Position numbers and translations under genes: made by a program | In this document: positions 63,561-64,000 of the stretch, one piece after another | Layout of the letters: each line of letters begins with the position of its first letter | Position numbering within the stretch: position 1 is the first letter of the stretch | The notes under the pieces: model-generated | Told to the model about the DNA's origin: nothing | Database searches by the model: none | Seen by the model: the letters and a program-made list of their open reading frames with translations, nothing else | Source: Shinisaurus crocodilurus | Taxonomy: Eukaryota > Chordata > Lepidosauria > Squamata > Shinisauridae | Length of the DNA stretch: 64,000 nucleotides | NCBI GenBank assembly: GCA_021292165.1 | Contig: CM037877.1 | Span: 309,198,834 to 309,262,833 of the forward strand | Direction of reading: 5' to 3'

Positions 63561-64000
63561 CCTACCTTCTTTATTCTGCCTGCTGCCTGTGGTCTTCATT
63601 TAATATCCGGCGCATTAAAAACCAAAATGATGTTTGTCTTTTGGTTAAAGATATGCAAGGGCGTGTGTGTGTGAGAGATCTCCTACGATCCGCCACCAAG
63701 CATTCCCCACGAGCCTTGCCCAACCTGGGAAACAGGCACAACTTCCGTGCACCACGCGGCACTTGGGATGTCCCTGCGCGTGCATTTTGCACGCATGTGC
63801 CGAAACCTGGAGAACGGCCACGCTAGTGACCCTGACAGTGGCAAGCCCACCGCCCACCTCCCTGGACCACGAAGAGCGTTTCTCCTGGCAAACAGCCGGC
63901 GACCTACCAAGATCCGTCTTCCGGAACGACTCCACTGCCACCGAGCCCGGGCTTCCCACAGTACCGCCTGCTGCGGTAGCCTGCTGCCCCGTTAGTGGAC
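63561..64000. other. unassigned right edge
   Basis: No ARID3C first exon and no repeat recognised up to the edge. Confidence 0.45.

Noticed and set aside
1..64000. CRISPR arrays, operons or bacterial features
   Set aside because: Spliced vertebrate gene and eukaryotic transposons throughout; the only regular array is a minisatellite without spacers.

Overview
The window looks like part of a non-avian reptile genome, most likely a squamate. It has one spliced vertebrate gene with introns up to about 20 kb. The rest is packed with CR1 and L2-type LINEs, a LINE with a C-terminal zinc finger, CORE-SINEs (MIR-like), tRNA- and 5S-derived SINEs, hAT and Tc1/mariner MITEs, and long microsatellites. 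The species is inferred from this repeat mix, not from any direct marker.

The gene is ARID3C, on the minus strand. Six coding exons can be placed at base level: 58384-58312, 37817-37634, 36425-36177, 34452-34183, 32676-32587 and 30931-30792 (stop). They encode the ARID DNA-binding domain, a linker with an IKKEES motif, the REKLES domain and a C-terminus ending GVLFARR plus a short tail. The first coding exon (acidic N-terminus) is not found before 64000 and should lie beyond the right edge. The 3' UTR probably runs down to about 28550. Two things are odd. The frame of exon 36425-36177 does not reach the conserved IKKEES frame without a one-base shift. The intron after exon 34452-34183 appears to use a GC donor.

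Layout: 1-28 kb has no recognisable host gene, only repeats and some unassigned sequence. 28.5-58.4 kb is ARID3C with repeat-filled introns. 58.4-64 kb is the 5' intron, GC-rich and repeat-poor at 59.2-61.8 kb.

The most striking repeat feature is a set of about 25 foldback MITE copies or halves. At least three families (A, B, C) have different ends but share an inner core close to CTACAACTCCCAGCATGCC, which resembles the ZNF143/THAP11 site. Several have 8-bp target duplications of hAT type. Others of note are a SINE joining 5S rRNA promoter boxes to a CR1 tail, a 3.5-kb L2 carrying three nested insertions (one a 990-bp hAT with an exact 8-bp duplication), a rearranged SINE at 13.1-13.5 kb, a 96-bp minisatellite, and several AT-rich-motif unique blocks that could be conserved non-coding elements.

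All family names were assigned by eye from memory of consensus sequences. No search was run.
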